Below, in pieces: positions 1 to 8,101 of a stretch of 18,575 bases of DNA; within the stretch, counting starts at the first letter, position 1; every line of letters begins with the position of its first letter. The position numbers were made by a program, and so were the translations under genes. The notes under the pieces were generated by a model, which did no database searches, was not told where the DNA came from, and was given only the letters and a program-made list of their open reading frames with translations. Source of the DNA: GH45 sp046704385 (GTDB lineage Bacteria; Bacteroidota; Bacteroidia; Bacteroidales; SZUA-534); contig JBJKSB010000075.1 of NCBI GenBank assembly GCA_046704385.1, positions 1 to 18,575 of the forward strand. Reading direction: 5' to 3'.

Positions 1-1184
1 TGGGAACTGGAAGCTGGACATTGACAACCGGCCCGGGAACTGCCAGTTTTGATCCTGATAATTCTAAGCCGGATGCTAAGGTTTCGGTTTCTGATTTTGG
101 GACTTACACCTTTACCTGGACTGAAACTAACGGTGAGTGTTCTGACGATTCTACAATTACTCTGGTTTTTGAAAAGCAACCTGTGGCTGACGCTGGTCCC
201 AACGGTTCAACTTGTGGCCTTACCTATAATCTGGATGCAACACCTTCATTGGGAACTGGAAGCTGGACATTGATAACCGGCCCGGGAACTGCCAGTTTTG
301 ATCCTGATAATGCTAAGCCGGATACTAAGGTTTCGGTATCTGATTACGGAACTTACACTTTTACCTGGACTGAAACCAACGGTGAATGTTCTGATGATTC
401 GACCATAACTCTGGTATTTGAACAGCCTCCTGTAGCCGAAGCCGGTTCTGATGGCTCGGCTTGCGGTTTAACCTATAAGTTGAATGCTCAGCCTTCTGTT
501 GGAACGGGTTCATGGACATTATTTTCCGGCTCCGGAACAGCAGGTTTCAGTCCTGATAATTCCACAGCTGATGCGCTGGTTTCAGTAAATGATTATGGTA
601 AATACATATTTCGCTGGACGGTTTTCAATGAAAATTGTCCGGATGAATCCGATTCTGTTACTGTTAATTTTTATCCTGTGCCTGAAGCCGTAGCCGGTAA
701 CGATCAACATTTGAATAAAATAACAGAAACCAATTTACAGGCTGAGCTTAGTGGCTCTGAATCGGGAATATGGAGCCTTTTAAGCGGTTCTGCAATTTTT
801 GACAATATTCAATCACCAACAACCAGAGTCTATAATCTTCAATCGGGCGAAAACACGTTGCAGTGGACGGTATCCAATAATTTTTGTACAGATTCCGCAG
901 AAGTGAGTTTATTTGTTGAAAACTATATTTCGCCTACCGTCATCACTCCGAATGGGGATAATATAAATGACTATTTTATTGTAAATGATTTATTTGGATC
1001 GGAATGGATTCACTTGATAATCTTTGATGGAAACGGAAAAGTAGTTTATTCAAATTTAAATTACAGGAATGAATGGAACGGTAAGGATAAAAATGGTAAA
1101 GATTTACCTGAGGGAACTTATTATTATTTACTGGAATTTAGTAATCATACTACAATAAAAAGCTATGTGCTCATTAAAAGGTAA
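1..1184 (+). CDS. T9SS type B-sorted secreted repeat protein (C-terminal part, 5' end outside window)
   Basis: The reading frame is open to the left edge (first full codon at 3), so only the C-terminal ~394 residues are visible. The visible part consists of Ig/PKD-like beta repeats, each with a motif like GTGSW, a central WTETNGECSDDS and a second Cys in a CGLTY motif. The repeats end in a gliding-motility-associated C-terminal domain (about the last 85 residues): SPTVITPNGDNINDYF, then a FDGNGKVVY strand, WNGKDKNGKDLPEGTYYY and a final KSYVLIKR. That C-terminus is the type B sorting signal recognised by the type IX secretion machinery, so the product should be exported and held at, or released from, the cell surface. 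Its last 20 nt overlap the downstream PorP/SprF gene, which fits the known need of type B substrates for SprF-like partners. Adhesin or structural surface role is inference; no catalytic domain is visible. Confidence 0.9.
   Translation, partial: GTGSWTLTTGPGTASFDPDNSKPDAKVSVSDFGTYTFTWTETNGECSDDSTITLVFEKQPVADAGPNGSTCGLTYNLDATPSLGTGSWTLITGPGTASFDPDNAKPDTKVSVSDYGTYTFTWTETNGECSDDSTITLVFEQPPVAEAGSDGSACGLTYKLNAQPSVGTGSWTLFSGSGTAGFSPDNSTADALVSVNDYGKYIFRWTVFNENCPDESDSVTVNFYPVPEAVAGNDQHLNKITETNLQAELSGSESGIWSLLSGSAIFDNIQSPTTRVYNLQSGENTLQWTVSNNFCTDSAEVSLFVENYISPTVITPNGDNINDYFIVNDLFGSEWIHLIIFDGNGKVVYSNLNYRNEWNGKDKNGKDLPEGTYYYLLEFSNHTTIKSYVLIKR
2..920 (+). repeat. Tandem 83-residue Ig-like repeats within the T9SS protein
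   Basis: Units begin at 2, 251 and about 500, a strict 249-nt (83-codon) period, and a fourth, much diverged unit starts near 759. The first two units are almost identical at DNA level, for example both carry GGGAACTGGAAGCTGGACAT. The third is clearly diverged and the fourth is barely recognisable. The gradient suggests recent duplication or gene conversion of the upstream units. More copies probably lie to the left of the window. Confidence 0.85.
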
Positions 1185-2097
1185 CATAATTGCACTGTAT
1201 ATAGTGCTAACGGTTATTCCTTTATTTACAAAAGGGCAAATGGAATTATTTAATATTTCTGATCAGTATAGTAATCGATTGATACTGATAAATCCGGCCT
1301 TTTGTGGCGAAAATGATGCTTTAAGTGTGTCCCTTTCCACAAGAAAACAATGGGATGGATTTACCGGGGCTCCAAAATCATCGGATCTGGATATTTTTGG
1401 TCCCATGAAAAAGCAAAACATAGCTGCCGGATTTCACGTTCAAAAAAGCAGTTTTGGCATCCAAAGCACTACAAGTTTGTTAGGTGATTACGCTTATCAT
1501 ATTGTATTGCCCAATGCTGTATTATCAATGGGCATGTCATTTATTTTTTCACTTTATGAAACCCGATGGGAAGATATAATCCTCTACAACACCAATGATA
1601 TAGCCTTAAACCAGACCAATGAGAAAACCTATCTGCCAAACTTCCGTTTGGGAGTATTTTATAAAAACAAAGATTTCTTTACCGGTTTCGCCGTACATAA
1701 TTTAATTTCAGGAAGAGCCGGCAATTATTATAATGTGGAAACCAAAAAAATTAAATTCCTGCCTTATCAGTTTTTTTATCATTTTGGCTACCCGTATCAA
1801 ATTGATAAAGATTTTCAAATAACACCTTCTTTGATAGCCAGTTACAATCCAATATCCAAATTTAATGCTGAAATCAGCAGTCAGGTAAACTATAATAATT
1901 TTTTAGGATTAGGATTGTCGTACCAAACAAAAGGAAATCTGGTAACCCGATTAAATTACAACATTAACCACCAAACCAGCATTGCATACTCCTATGGCTT
2001 TAGTACCAATAAGTATGTGCGTCAAATGGGAGGATCGCACGAAATTTATTTGAAATATATTTTTCTTTATGACATAAAAGTTGAAAATCCCAGATAA
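1165..2097 (+). CDS. PorP/SprF family type IX secretion system outer membrane protein
   Basis: The 310-residue protein has a signal peptide (about residues 1-24, ending FTKGQ) and the family's typical N-terminus after cleavage: a segment like NRLILINPAFCG followed by RKQWDGFTGAPKS. Alternating amphipathic strands typical of a 14-strand-type outer membrane barrel continue to the C-terminus. PorP/SprF proteins act with the T9SS; SprF-like paralogues are dedicated to export or surface attachment of type B substrates encoded beside them. The ATG at 1165 lies inside the 3' end of the upstream gene (20-nt overlap, different frame), indicating co-transcription and probable translational coupling. 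The product length is normal for the family. The pairing with the upstream repeat protein as its specific substrate is inferred from position. Confidence 0.9.
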   Translation: MCSLKGNIIALYIVLTVIPLFTKGQMELFNISDQYSNRLILINPAFCGENDALSVSLSTRKQWDGFTGAPKSSDLDIFGPMKKQNIAAGFHVQKSSFGIQSTTSLLGDYAYHIVLPNAVLSMGMSFIFSLYETRWEDIILYNTNDIALNQTNEKTYLPNFRLGVFYKNKDFFTGFAVHNLISGRAGNYYNVETKKIKFLPYQFFYHFGYPYQIDKDFQITPSLIASYNPISKFNAEISSQVNYNNFLGLGLSYQTKGNLVTRLNYNINHQTSIAYSYGFSTNKYVRQMGGSHEIYLKYIFLYDIKVENPR

Positions 2098-2138
2098 AAA
2101 GGATAATTTTCGCATAGCAAACAAAAGAAAATACTGAA

Positions 2139-3572
2139 GTGACCTCAAGAAAATTCATCCAAATTACGGCATCTTTATTCGTATCATTCTTATTGTTATG
2201 TTATAATCCAGCCCAAAGTCAAACAAATATTTATTCTGTAACAAAAACATCATGGAGTTCTCCTGATTTTGAGGAATTTTCACCTGTTTATTTTAATGAT
2301 AATCTGGTTTTCTGCTCTAACCGCAAAAATGTTTCCCTTTTAACTTATCAGGATGCAAAAAACTCACTGCTGAGTATGTTCTCCATCGAAATAAACGATA
2401 GTGCCAAAGACAATAGAATATCCCTGTTTTCAACAGCATTAACAACTCAGCTGAACGATGGCCCTGCAACATTTAACCTGAATGCAGACACCATATATTT
2501 TAGTCAGAATCTGGGACTGTCAAAAAAACTGATCGACCAGACAGATAGCTCAAACAGGATCGGAATTTTCTCGTCGTCAAAAATAAACGGAAAATGGCAG
2601 ACAGCACAATCCTTCCCATATAATAGTTCATCATTTTCCAATAAAACACCGGCTTTGTCGCCAGATGGAAAACGATTATACTTTAGCTCAAACCGGCCGG
2701 GAGGATTCGGAGGATTTGATATTTATTACTGCAGCTTTATAAATGGAGAATGGACCGCTCCGGTTAATCTTGGTTCAACCATAAATACCGGGTTTGATGA
2801 ATGCTTTCCTTATGCTGATGATACAGACAAATTATATTTCTCCTCGGCTGGACATAACAGCCTCGGTGGGTTAGATATTTTTTATACCCAGGAGATCAAT
2901 AATAAATGGGCAAAGCCAATTCATCTTGAAAAGGACTTAAACTCAATTTACGATGATTTTGGAATAATATCACAGAACAATCTGATAACAGGATATTTAT
3001 CATCGAACCGCGATGGTGGAGATGATATTTTCAGTTTTTCAAAAAACCTGATAAAATTCGATAGCTGTCCGGAACAAAAGGAAAATAAATTTTGCTTTCA
3101 GTTTTATGACGAAAGAACCTTTAGGAACGACACTATCCACCCCATTTATGAGTGGGACTTTGGCAACAATGTAAAATTAAAGGGTGAAAAGGTATCATAC
3201 TGTTTTGCAAAAGCCGGCGAATATTCGGTTGTACTTCGGGTAATTAATCCCGATACAGGAGACACCATAAATAACCCAGAACCCTACTCTTTTGAACTTA
3301 ATGATATTGAACAACCTTATATTACCTGCGATTCCAGTGGACAGGTTGGCCAGACGCTTTTATTTGATGCCGGAAAAACAAATCTGCCAGGTTTTTCCAT
3401 TAATAAGTACTATTGGGATTTTGGTGAAGGCTTTGCTTATTCAGGGAAAACAATGAATTACCATTTTCGGCATCCGGGTGACTATAAAATACAGTTGGGC
3501 TTAATTGGAAAGAATAGCCAGGCTCAGGATTCTGCCAAAGTCTGTACCTATAAATTTATACATATCAGGTAA
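2139..3572 (+). CDS. PD40 beta-propeller and PKD-domain exported protein, PorE-like without OmpA domain
   Basis: The protein has 477 residues and a signal peptide (about 1-27, ending PAQSQ). Residues ~40-310 contain WD40-like PD40 repeats, including TPALSPDGKRLYFSSNRPGG, FGGFDIYYCSF, GGLDIFYTQE and a last SSNRDGGDDIFSF. Residues ~325-475 hold two PKD domains with YEWDFGNN/AGEYSVVLRV and YYWDFGEG/PGDYKIQLGL. PD40 proteins next to PorP/SprF are usually periplasmic PorE-type T9SS components that end in an OmpA peptidoglycan-binding domain; none is present here. The only usable start is GTG at 2139, because an in-frame TAG lies at 2115 and no ATG intervenes. The gene follows the PorP/SprF gene after 41 nt, so one operon is likely. 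A periplasmic or surface role in the secretion cassette is inferred. Confidence 0.82.
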   Translation: MTSRKFIQITASLFVSFLLLCYNPAQSQTNIYSVTKTSWSSPDFEEFSPVYFNDNLVFCSNRKNVSLLTYQDAKNSLLSMFSIEINDSAKDNRISLFSTALTTQLNDGPATFNLNADTIYFSQNLGLSKKLIDQTDSSNRIGIFSSSKINGKWQTAQSFPYNSSSFSNKTPALSPDGKRLYFSSNRPGGFGGFDIYYCSFINGEWTAPVNLGSTINTGFDECFPYADDTDKLYFSSAGHNSLGGLDIFYTQEINNKWAKPIHLEKDLNSIYDDFGIISQNNLITGYLSSNRDGGDDIFSFSKNLIKFDSCPEQKENKFCFQFYDERTFRNDTIHPIYEWDFGNNVKLKGEKVSYCFAKAGEYSVVLRVINPDTGDTINNPEPYSFELNDIEQPYITCDSSGQVGQTLLFDAGKTNLPGFSINKYYWDFGEGFAYSGKTMNYHFRHPGDYKIQLGLIGKNSQAQDSAKVCTYKFIHIR

Positions 3573-3587
3573 AACGGCAAATCATAA

Positions 3588-3608
3588 TACATTCATAAAG
3601 TTCTGTTT
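3588..3608 (+). repeat. 21-nt dispersed repeat, copy 1
   Basis: This stretch (starting TACATTCATAAAG) is identical over 21 nt to 15896-15916. Both copies lie in the same orientation, just downstream of a plus-strand operon, and both are followed within 15 nt by a TGATAT motif. No coding frame uses it. Identity over 21 nt by chance is very unlikely in a window of this size, but two copies do not reveal the function. Confidence 0.7.
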
Positions 3609-3710
3609 CAATTGATTGATATAAATGTATTTACCTTCTAACCTAGGCATTTCTGCATTATTTTATTATCTTTAATCTTTGTATAATTATTATGATTAAT
3701 CAGTTTGATT

Positions 3711-3770
3711 ATACTGAACTTAGCTTTAAAATACTGAACTATTGATACATTAGTATATTCCAATATCAAT
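3711..3770 (+). promoter_or_regulatory. Direct and inverted repeats upstream of the secreted protein gene
   Basis: The 10-mer ATACTGAACT occurs at 3711-3720 and again at 3731-3740, centre spacing exactly 20 nt (about two helical turns). Just downstream, ATTGATA (3741-3747) and TATCAAT (3764-3770) form a 7-nt inverted repeat with a 16-nt spacer, ending 17 nt before the ATG at 3787. This layout suits binding of a dimeric regulator. No clear TAnnTTTG promoter with correct spacing was found in the 214-nt spacer. Confidence 0.4.
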
Positions 3771-3786
3771 AAATATAAATGATTAA

Positions 3787-4788
3787 ATGTTGATTAATTG
3801 CCTGACACCTTTATCTGCTAAAAACATCATAATTTTTATTATGATACTGTTAATTAATGCCGGCAGTTTATTGGCACAGTCGGTTCCTGCAGTAGAAGAA
3901 AACATTCCCTACGTTGTAACTTTTGGTAAAAATTCAGATGTGAACTGGGGTGACGACGATTTTTGTGAGATTTTCTTTTTTATAGTTCCTAAAGATCGCG
4001 TTGATCCCATTTATTTAAGGGTTTACGACCCCGATACAGGAGGAGATCTGGATGAACCTAAGGGAGAATTCAATACTAAAATAAATTATTCAATATATGG
4101 TAGTAACGGTTGCTGGTCAAATAAAGATGCGCAGGCCATAAATCCGATAAATCAATACCGCAGTGGTGTGCTCCTGGCTTCAAAAACGTTTGGTGCTGAA
4201 CCCGAGTACGATAAAAAATGGTATACTTTTGGCCCGTTGAATCCCTTTGAAGGTGAACTTGTGGATAAATTCGGCGGAAGAGTTTTTAAAATAATCGCCG
4301 AAGGCGTTTCAGGTGACGATGGAAACCTTTACCGATACTTCCTGAGTGAAAGCCCCGATGAAAACAAACCCATCGAAGGAGGAAATTTTTTTACCTATGA
4401 ATATACCTTTCGCCTGGCAAACGATGTAAATCAGGTATCGCAGATATATCCTTATATCGATGACAAAACCACCTCGATTAAGATATCAAATTTTGATTGG
4501 GATGATGATGGCGAGATTAAAATAATTTCGGTTGCAAAAAATGGTATTCCGTGTAAAATATCGGGGCAGGGTGATTGGGTTGTGGTTGACTTTCCGATTT
4601 TAGAAGAAGAGAAAAACACCTCGCTCGAAATACAGTTTATTAAAAATAAAGTTACGCTCGTAAAAAATAATAACGTCAGTATCATAGTGCAAAATCAATA
4701 TGGCGTTTCTCTCCCATTTTATGTAATTCCTATTGGGGGAATTCCGGTTTATAAACCAAAAATCAGGATGCAAAATGTTGGTGAATAG
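3787..4788 (+). CDS. Exported protein of unknown function, partner of the adjacent sensor
   Basis: The protein has 333 residues if it starts at the ATG at 3787; a second in-frame ATG at 3841 would give a shorter signal peptide that also ends at LLAQS. After cleavage the protein begins with VPAVEENIPYVVTFGKN, then WGDDDFCEIFFFIVP and a DPDTGGDLDEPKGEFNTK stretch that looks like a calcium-type acidic loop or beta-turn. The rest is acidic and predicted mostly beta (FRLANDVNQVSQIYPY, WDDDGEIKIISVAKNG). I recognise no named domain. The gene ends inside the start of the sensor gene (14-nt overlap), so the two are almost certainly translated together. A periplasmic or surface accessory protein feeding a signal to that sensor is inference from position only. 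Confidence 0.75.
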   Translation: MLINCLTPLSAKNIIIFIMILLINAGSLLAQSVPAVEENIPYVVTFGKNSDVNWGDDDFCEIFFFIVPKDRVDPIYLRVYDPDTGGDLDEPKGEFNTKINYSIYGSNGCWSNKDAQAINPINQYRSGVLLASKTFGAEPEYDKKWYTFGPLNPFEGELVDKFGGRVFKIIAEGVSGDDGNLYRYFLSESPDENKPIEGGNFFTYEYTFRLANDVNQVSQIYPYIDDKTTSIKISNFDWDDDGEIKIISVAKNGIPCKISGQGDWVVVDFPILEEEKNTSLEIQFIKNKVTLVKNNNVSIIVQNQYGVSLPFYVIPIGGIPVYKPKIRMQNVGE

Positions 4789-7700
4789 GTTAACATATAA
4801 CCCATATCACAAGGTTTTGCAGCTTTTTAGCTTAATTGCTTTATCCTTATTGTGCCAGCTCATTTCGGTTAATGCGCAAAATTATCAGATTAAGAATTTT
4901 ATTGACGAAGATTATTTGCCGCAACCCTACGTATATACCATTACACAGGATAACCTGGGTTATTTATGGATAGGCACGGGTAACGGTTTAACCCGATATG
5001 ATGGTTACGAGTTTAAAACCTTTACTACTGCAGATTCGCTGGCTGATAATTTCGTAACGGCAAGCCTTAGCACCGATGACGGGGTTTGGTTTGGCCATAT
5101 GAATGGCGATCTGACTTTTTACCACAACTATGAATTTGAGAAAAAAGTTATCCATTCAAAAAATAAATCAATGATAACTGACATAGAAGCTGGAAAGAAT
5201 AATGAGATTATCGCCAGTACGTATTCGAGTGGAGTCATAGTTATTACTGATAACATCCCGGTAGTTGGTGAAATTATTGACCCCGACGGGTCACCATCAA
5301 TAACCACCATCAAACCGCTTGAAAAAAACCGTATCCTTATTGGTACAAATAATGGATTATGGATATATCAGTACGATAAGAAAGGAATTTTGTTTTTGAA
5401 AATTAAATTAAATGAAGTACCCAATACCAAAGTTTCCGATATAATAAATTTAAACTCTGATAATAACTATTTAATTGCCACCCAGGATGATGGATTTTAC
5501 ATGTTGGATGCAGAAAAAGAGGTTTTACAAATAAGCAAACTCATTTTAAGAAGCGATAAAATAGAAGGGGTACAAAAGGTATGTTCCGATAATGAGAACA
5601 ATCTTTGGATAGCTTCAATGGGCAATGGGCTGATTAAAATGAAAAAAGTCACCTCAGGATTATATAAAACTGAAATTAACTTCGACAATTTACTGGGGTA
5701 TCCCTCAAAATACGTAAAGAGCATTTTTCTTGACTCAGAGGGAATTATATGGGGTGGCAACTATGCAAAAGGGTTAAGTAAAATAATTCAAAAACATTAT
5801 TCATATAATTTTATAGACAAAAATTTAATCGGTGATAATATTAATGTTTTAACTATTGAAAATAACAGCATCTGGATGGGTACCGACAGCGTATTAATGA
5901 AAATTAATAAGCAGACCAATGCCGTTGAAGGACTGTTTAAACATACCAATGGCCTGCCAGAGGATAAAATAACTGCTCTTGCAAATGGAAAAAATGACCT
6001 TTGGCTGGGTACCTTACGAAGCGGAATTTTCAAATTTAATAAGGATAAGAAAAAAGCAGAATTTTATTCTATTAGTGAAGGCCATCTTGAACATTCAATT
6101 ACTTCATTATGCTTGGTTGATAATATTTTATGGATAGGTACCCGGAAGGGAATTTGCCAGTTAAACTTATTAAATAAATCGCAAAAATGGTTTACTATAA
6201 ATCACGGTGGATTACCCAGTAATAATGTTAACCAAATATTTAAAGGAAGCGATGGCAGGATTTGGGTTGCTACGTTTTCAAATACCTTAGCATTTATTGC
6301 AAATGATACGGTTACTAAAATTACTATTCCACTTAATGAAAACCCTTTTATTATTAAAGCTATAACAGAGGATAAAGACAGCACTATTTGGATTGCCACT
6401 TTAGGTGATGGCATTTATAAATTAAAAAACGGCCGGTTTTCGAATATTAATTCCTCCATGGGATTATTTTCTGATTATTGTTCCTCAATAAGTTTCGATA
6501 ATAAAGATAATTTGTGGATTGGGCACCCCGGTGGTATAAGTCAGTTAACCCCGGAAAATGATAAAGTAATACCTATTCAAAAACGCTTTGAAATTCAAAA
6601 AAAATACAATTTTACAACCAATTCTGTCGCAGTCGATAAAGATAATTCTATTTATTTTGGATTCAATTTCGGAATATTAAAGATCAATATATATGATAAA
6701 ATTACTGAATCTTCACCACCCAAACTTTCGGTTATTAATATCAAAATTAATGATCAGGAAATTGAGTATAATAGCCGGATCCACCTTACCTCCGTAAGTC
6801 CAAAATTAAGTATGGATTATATCGGAATTAATTTAAAAGATCCTTTGCTTACTCAATACGAATATATACTTGAAGGTTATGACGAAACACCGGTAATAAC
6901 ATCATCAAGACGAGCCGTTTATCCAAGGCTGACGAAAGGCAACTATGTATTTAAACTCAATGCAAAAAATGCCGAAGGAATTAATTCACACAATTCAATT
7001 GAAATACAAATTGATATTACTCCACCTTTCTGGAAACGACCCTCATTTTATGCCATAACTTTTATAATAATTTTCTTAATCTTAATTGTACTGATTAACA
7101 GGCAACGCGGTAATATTGCCCGTGAAAACAAAATATTAGAGGAAAAAGTCAAACAACGCACTGCCGAAATATCAGAACAAAAGGAAAAAATTGAAATCCA
7201 GAACGAACTGATTAACAATAAAAACAAGGCAATAACTGATAGTATCATTTATGCAAGTAAGATTCAAAATGCCATTGTTCCGTCCGATGAGTTAATAAAA
7301 ACGCTGCTACCCAATTCTTTTGTTATAAATATCCCAAGAGATATTGTTAGCGGTGACTTTTATTGGACTATTGAGAGACAGGATAAAATATTCTTTGCCG
7401 TGGCCGATTCTACAGGACATGGTGTTCCGGGAGCATTCATGAGTATCCTTGGCATTACTCTTTTGAATAATATTGTATTACACCATCAGGTTTTAGCTCC
7501 AAATAGTATTTTATCGTATATGCGCGAAGGGATTATCCGTTTATTGAATCAAAAGAACGACCAAATATTCAGTAGTAGTATCAATATGGCTGTTTGTGCT
7601 TACGATAAAGAAAGAATGATGCTGGAATACTCCGGAGCCTACCATCCGCTTATTCATGTGCGATTGGGAATGCTAAATGTAATACCTGCTGAAAAGCAAA

Positions 7701-7978
7701 CCCTGGGCATGGAAAGAGATGATGATCCTGAATTTACTTTGCATAAAATAAAAGTACAGAAAGGCGATTGTTTTTATATGTATTCCGATGGCATAAAAGA
7801 TCAATTCGAATCAACAGGGAAAATAAAATTTGGCCAAAAAAGGCTTCATAAATTATTGAAAAATATTTCAGAACTTGATACTACAGAACAAAAAGACGAA
7901 ATTTTTAAAGTTTTTAAAAATTGGAAAGGTACCTATGATCAAATTGATGATGTTCTGATACTGGGTATCAAAATTTAA
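4775..7978 (+). CDS. Membrane sensor: Reg_prop propellers, Y_Y_Y domain and SpoIIE/PP2C phosphatase
   Basis: Starting at the ATG at 4775 the protein has 1067 residues: signal peptide (1-34, ending SVNAQ), many Reg_prop propeller repeats over ~45-660 (for example LGYLWIGTGNGLTRYDG at 61-77, then repeated LWIGT/LWIAS/IWIAT cores), a Y_Y_Y domain at ~690-747 (QYEYILEGYDE), one transmembrane helix at ~757-777, a coiled coil (~785-820) and a cytoplasmic SpoIIE-type PP2C phosphatase (~820-1067). Metal-binding residues are intact: D861 in SGDFYW, D878 in VADSTGHGVPGAFMS, D1005 in MYSDG and D1058/D1059 in DDVLIL. The sensory half resembles hybrid two-component sensors of polysaccharide-utilising Bacteroidota, but the output is a serine/threonine phosphatase, which in other bacteria acts on STAS anti-anti-sigma factors. 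No such partner gene is in the window. The frame also runs 14 codons upstream to a TTG at 4733, but the ATG leads straight into the signal peptide and has AGGA nearby (4766-4769). Confidence 0.93.
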   Translation: MLVNRLTYNPYHKVLQLFSLIALSLLCQLISVNAQNYQIKNFIDEDYLPQPYVYTITQDNLGYLWIGTGNGLTRYDGYEFKTFTTADSLADNFVTASLSTDDGVWFGHMNGDLTFYHNYEFEKKVIHSKNKSMITDIEAGKNNEIIASTYSSGVIVITDNIPVVGEIIDPDGSPSITTIKPLEKNRILIGTNNGLWIYQYDKKGILFLKIKLNEVPNTKVSDIINLNSDNNYLIATQDDGFYMLDAEKEVLQISKLILRSDKIEGVQKVCSDNENNLWIASMGNGLIKMKKVTSGLYKTEINFDNLLGYPSKYVKSIFLDSEGIIWGGNYAKGLSKIIQKHYSYNFIDKNLIGDNINVLTIENNSIWMGTDSVLMKINKQTNAVEGLFKHTNGLPEDKITALANGKNDLWLGTLRSGIFKFNKDKKKAEFYSISEGHLEHSITSLCLVDNILWIGTRKGICQLNLLNKSQKWFTINHGGLPSNNVNQIFKGSDGRIWVATFSNTLAFIANDTVTKITIPLNENPFIIKAITEDKDSTIWIATLGDGIYKLKNGRFSNINSSMGLFSDYCSSISFDNKDNLWIGHPGGISQLTPENDKVIPIQKRFEIQKKYNFTTNSVAVDKDNSIYFGFNFGILKINIYDKITESSPPKLSVINIKINDQEIEYNSRIHLTSVSPKLSMDYIGINLKDPLLTQYEYILEGYDETPVITSSRRAVYPRLTKGNYVFKLNAKNAEGINSHNSIEIQIDITPPFWKRPSFYAITFIIIFLILIVLINRQRGNIARENKILEEKVKQRTAEISEQKEKIEIQNELINNKNKAITDSIIYASKIQNAIVPSDELIKTLLPNSFVINIPRDIVSGDFYWTIERQDKIFFAVADSTGHGVPGAFMSILGITLLNNIVLHHQVLAPNSILSYMREGIIRLLNQKNDQIFSSSINMAVCAYDKERMMLEYSGAYHPLIHVRLGMLNVIPAEKQTLGMERDDDPEFTLHKIKVQKGDCFYMYSDGIKDQFESTGKIKFGQKRLHKLLKNISELDTTEQKDEIFKVFKNWKGTYDQIDDVLILGIKI

Positions 7979-8039
7979 GTGAAACCAAGCCCACAATTAA
8001 TAAAAAAAATTAGTTTTAATTAGTGTAATTAGTGGCAAA

Positions 8040-8060
8040 AAAAGAGGAACCACCCCTTTT
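8040..8060. terminator. Possible weak bidirectional terminator between convergent genes
   Basis: AAAAGAGG (8040-8047) and CCCCTTTT (8053-8060) pair over 8 positions with one A-C mismatch and a 5-nt loop. They lie between the convergent sensor gene and trpB. The A and T runs would give a U tract in both directions, but the stem is short, so support is modest. Confidence 0.35.
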
Positions 8061-8101
8061 AAGACAGCCCCCGTTCAATAAATTTTAAAATTGAAAATAA
8101 T

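Noticed and set aside
4733..4774. TTG start for the sensor protein
   Set aside because: The extra 14 residues precede a normal signal peptide, lie wholly within the upstream gene and lack a better start context than the ATG at 4775.
8008..8033. Three copies of AATTAGT at 8008, 8018 and 8027
   Set aside because: The repeats are short, unevenly spaced (10 and 9 nt) and A/T-rich; they are not convincing as a functional array.
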